A DNA stretch of 20,417 nt from Reticulitermes lucifugus (lineage: Eukaryota; Arthropoda; Insecta; Blattodea; Rhinotermitidae): the NCBI GenBank assembly GCA_026260175.1, contig JAKCWW010000224.1, positions 75,286-95,702 of the forward strand, read 5' to 3'. Position 1 is the first letter of the stretch. The number at the start of each line of letters is the position of its first letter. The position numbers and the translations under genes were made by a program. Below are positions 17,885 through 20,417 of this stretch, piece after piece. Below the pieces are notes generated by a model. That model had not been told where the DNA came from. It saw only the letters and a list, made by a program, of their open reading frames with translations, and searched no databases.

Positions 17885-20270
17885 TCAGTTACTGCTTCAG
17901 CTGGATCACGATCTGTCCTCTTTGAAACAAGTGTTTGTTCAGGACAATAATTCCGTACCATACTGCACTCAAATCAGATTTTACACGCGTTTCTAACAAG
18001 CTGGTTGTTGCGAGTCCCTGGCACACAGGAATAATTTTAGTTAGAACTGAAACTTAGGTGGCCTCATGTAAAGATTTTTCACTTCTTTTTCGAGCACTTC
18101 TCTACTCCTGCGTTGCTTATACCATGTAGCACTTCTAGTCATCGAACGTCCTGTGTACGTTCCGTGATTTTCGCACTCAAGGTTGCAGAGAACTTCACCG
18201 TAAGGCATGCTCACTGCCAATAACATCAAAGTGCTCATGAAACAGCAATTTTTCGTAACCCACACAATTCGTCAAAATGAGATTCCCGCACTATTTGACT
18301 GTTGGATTACAAACACACCTTCTGTCAAAATGTTGTGCCAACAAAAAAAAATCGTTTGTCCTTATATTTTTGTAAAAACATAACACGCTTACGTGTTGGT
18401 CTAAGGATCGCTCAAGTTTTTCTGTCTCCTGTAAAACTTGTGCATCGGTGGGTTACGACGTATTGCTGTTTCATGAGCGAAAGGCTTTCATGATTCTGGG
18501 TGTTACATCAGAAGTTGTCTTCCAGTCTTTCTGGCAACACTGCCTGATACGAAGGTATTAGACTAATAGCGTAACCACAACATTTACACCGACTGACAAT
18601 TTGCAAGCACAGAATGGACGTCACTCCTTCCTGAAAATAATTTACTTCATAAGCAATGTACCCAGGGAGAGAACTCAGAATTGTAAAGATATCTAAACAG
18701 TGCAATTTATGTTAATATACACGCAAGAGTGAAGCAAATGAAGTTCTTCTTTGATACTGTCGTATTACTTTATAGTGACTTCTGGCTTGCGCGAGAGGAA
18801 AGAGAAGCTAAGAACAGTGGGGTAAAGAAGGAGACCGATCTGCGATGTCGGTGGCTCATGTTGACAGCGTAGGTACAGATTTGATGGGAAGTACTAACAC
18901 GAAAATAGCTTTCACTGGCACGCCACTAGATACCTCACTGACAACTTATTTATTTGTGCCGTGTAGTTTAGCCTACTTAGTACAGGCGACATAACTGATT
19001 CTCTTATGCTCGCTACTGTGTTGGAATATTGTTAATCCGACATTGCCCGTAATCCGCCTGGAAAAAAGAGACAGCTAGGTTCTCCGAAACGTCAAGGAAA
19101 ATGCAATGGAACACGGTATCATCACTCATACATGCAAAGAAGGCACTCCGTACCACAATCAAGTTGTTGATCTAGAACACGTCCAATGGAAACTTTGAAG
19201 GAGCTGTGACGTAATAAAGTGGCATGCGATCCATCGGATACAAAACACCGATATCAGTGAAATGCAAATACGGGATCAAAAACCATTTATTTACATTCTG
19301 AAGAGAGATTAATGATATTGATGATCTATTACGAAGACGATGAATTATTCAAGCTTTAAAATTCCGTACTGTTGAAATGGTAGCTTATTTCAAGGTACAA
19401 ACGCACCAGCAAGTTTGCAGAATACAGTAATACATCCCCACATTTCACCATCAATTCATGTCCCAAATAAAAGGAACACGTGTGGCCAGAACAGGTAGGC
19501 TTAATGCAAGGATTCCATGTTAGTAAAGGAAGTCTTTACCAAACCACGCTGCGTCTGAAGTTTGAAATGATCAAAATATGTAGACCAATCTCATTCGTCC
19601 TGGGCAATCTTATCAGCACAAATGATGTAACGTAATGCATTATGTACGACTACTAAAAGAAACAGTAAACTCACCCTCATGCTTGCAAGCAACAAAACTA
19701 CTCCACATGGGCTACTACGTCGCCAGAAGTCAAGAAGAAAATAATAGTGCAAATAATTTCTTTTTCACATACGGGTTCTCTCGTGTGGAAACGTGAATTG
19801 ACTATGCCGTCAAAAACCGAACCTTCGCGCGACGTCTTAACAGGTCCGCGACGGCTGTACCAGGAGCTTTGACTTTATACGTAATCAAAGGTTTTCCTTA
19901 ACTAAAGAAGCGACAAAGTTTCAGTGTACAGCTTATTCTATGTTTCTATGACTGCAACATGCCTACTGTCTGTCCCTCTTGGATAAATTTTTTCATCCAA
20001 TTATAAAAATTCCAGTCCATGGAGTGATGTAACAGTTCTCTGAAGATTAAACAAGAGGATATAAAGCTCTAAGAAACAGAAGAGTAGACGAGTGAGAAAG
20101 TCATGGAAGCAGTGAGAGAGTGAGCAAGCGAGTAAACGTTGTGTTCGCGTTTACAAACTAAGCAAACTAAATGTTATAATCAAACGATATTTTCAACTGG
20201 CGACTCGCCACAACACAGAGAGCTTGTAAACGGAACGAAAACGGGAACGTAAGTAACAACTGGTGGGGTC
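17885..20270. other. No recognised gene
   Basis: About 2.4 kb. Apart from the long inverted repeat at 18233-18478, I see only short frames. The minus-strand frame at 18041-18265 starts with a hydrophobic stretch (STLMLLAVSMPYGEVLC) that could mimic a signal peptide, but no domain or gene structure supports it. Confidence 0.5.
18233..18478. repeat. Inverted repeat, 31-base arms, 184-base spacer
   Basis: The reverse complement of 18233-18263 matches 18448-18478 in 28 of 31 bases, with both arms reading GTGGGTTACG ... TTGCTGTTTCATGAGC. The three mismatches are adjacent. The outward flanks show no further similarity. In both arms one frame would read WVT-x-x-CCFMS, so the arms may be copies of one dispersed repeat in opposite orientation, or the ends of a small foldback element. 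Nothing recognisable lies in the spacer. Confidence 0.75.
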
Positions 20271-20417
20271 CTTCATAACCATCACCAGGGCTGTACAGCA
20301 GCCATTACTTTCTGACTGTCTTCAGCCCTTCATAACCATCACCAGAGTTCTACTGCAGCCATTACTTTCTGGCTGTCTTCAGCCCTTCATAACCATCACC
20401 AGGGTTCTACTGCAGCC
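20271..20417. repeat. 57-bp tandem repeat running off the window end
   Basis: CTTCATAACCATCACCAG begins at 20271, 20328 and 20385, exactly 57 bases apart, each followed by a CAGCCATTACTTTCTG block in the two complete units. About 2.6 units are in view and differ by a few substitutions. The array's full size cannot be seen. Confidence 0.95.

Noticed and set aside
18041..18265. 74-codon minus-strand frame with a hydrophobic, signal-peptide-like start
   Set aside because: Its start lies in an arm of the inverted repeat, there is no family match, and the cleavage-site-like sequence alone is not enough evidence of a secreted peptide.

Overview
The window looks like intergenic or intronic DNA from an arthropod, most likely an insect with a large, repeat-rich genome. 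No host gene could be supported. The basis is: AT-rich sequence with stops in all frames and no ORF above 120 codons; a mariner and a second Tc1/mariner-superfamily transposase remnant; two 3' fragments of one non-LTR retrotransposon; five tRNA-derived SINE copies in two families; and satellite-type arrays. From memory, the LINE tail and SINE types resemble those common in cockroaches, termites and other polyneopteran insects. That placement is an inference and needs a repeat-library search.

Layout. 65-905: a mariner on the minus strand with the middle of its transposase deleted. 906-4030: nothing recognisable apart from a possible small repeat fragment near 1305. 4034-4153: copy A of a small element that recurs at 12372-12532. 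4750-4990: SINE family 1, copy a. 5366-5560: a degenerate array around GTCACGCA. 6309-6327 and 6387-7325: an isolated terminal-repeat-like end, then a decayed Tc1-like transposase. 7436-7480: a hammerhead-ribozyme-like motif. 8699-9163: LINE fragment 1. 9967-10238: SINE family 1, copy b (minus). 10955-11210: SINE family 2, copy a (minus), carrying (AC)16. 12372-12532: copy B of the small inverted-repeat element. 13291-13582: SINE family 1, copy c, with a good tRNA-like head. 14975-15522: LINE fragment 2. 15735-15936: SINE family 2, copy b. 16521-17884: a 49-bp satellite of 27 full units plus a partial unit. 18233-18478: a long inverted repeat. 20271-20417: a 57-bp tandem array running off the window end.

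No genes here work together as a system. The RNA- and structure-level signals stand out most: the hammerhead-like fold, the hairpin-forming satellite with three ordered monomer classes, and a possible inverted link between that satellite's core octamer and the diffuse array at 5.4 kb.
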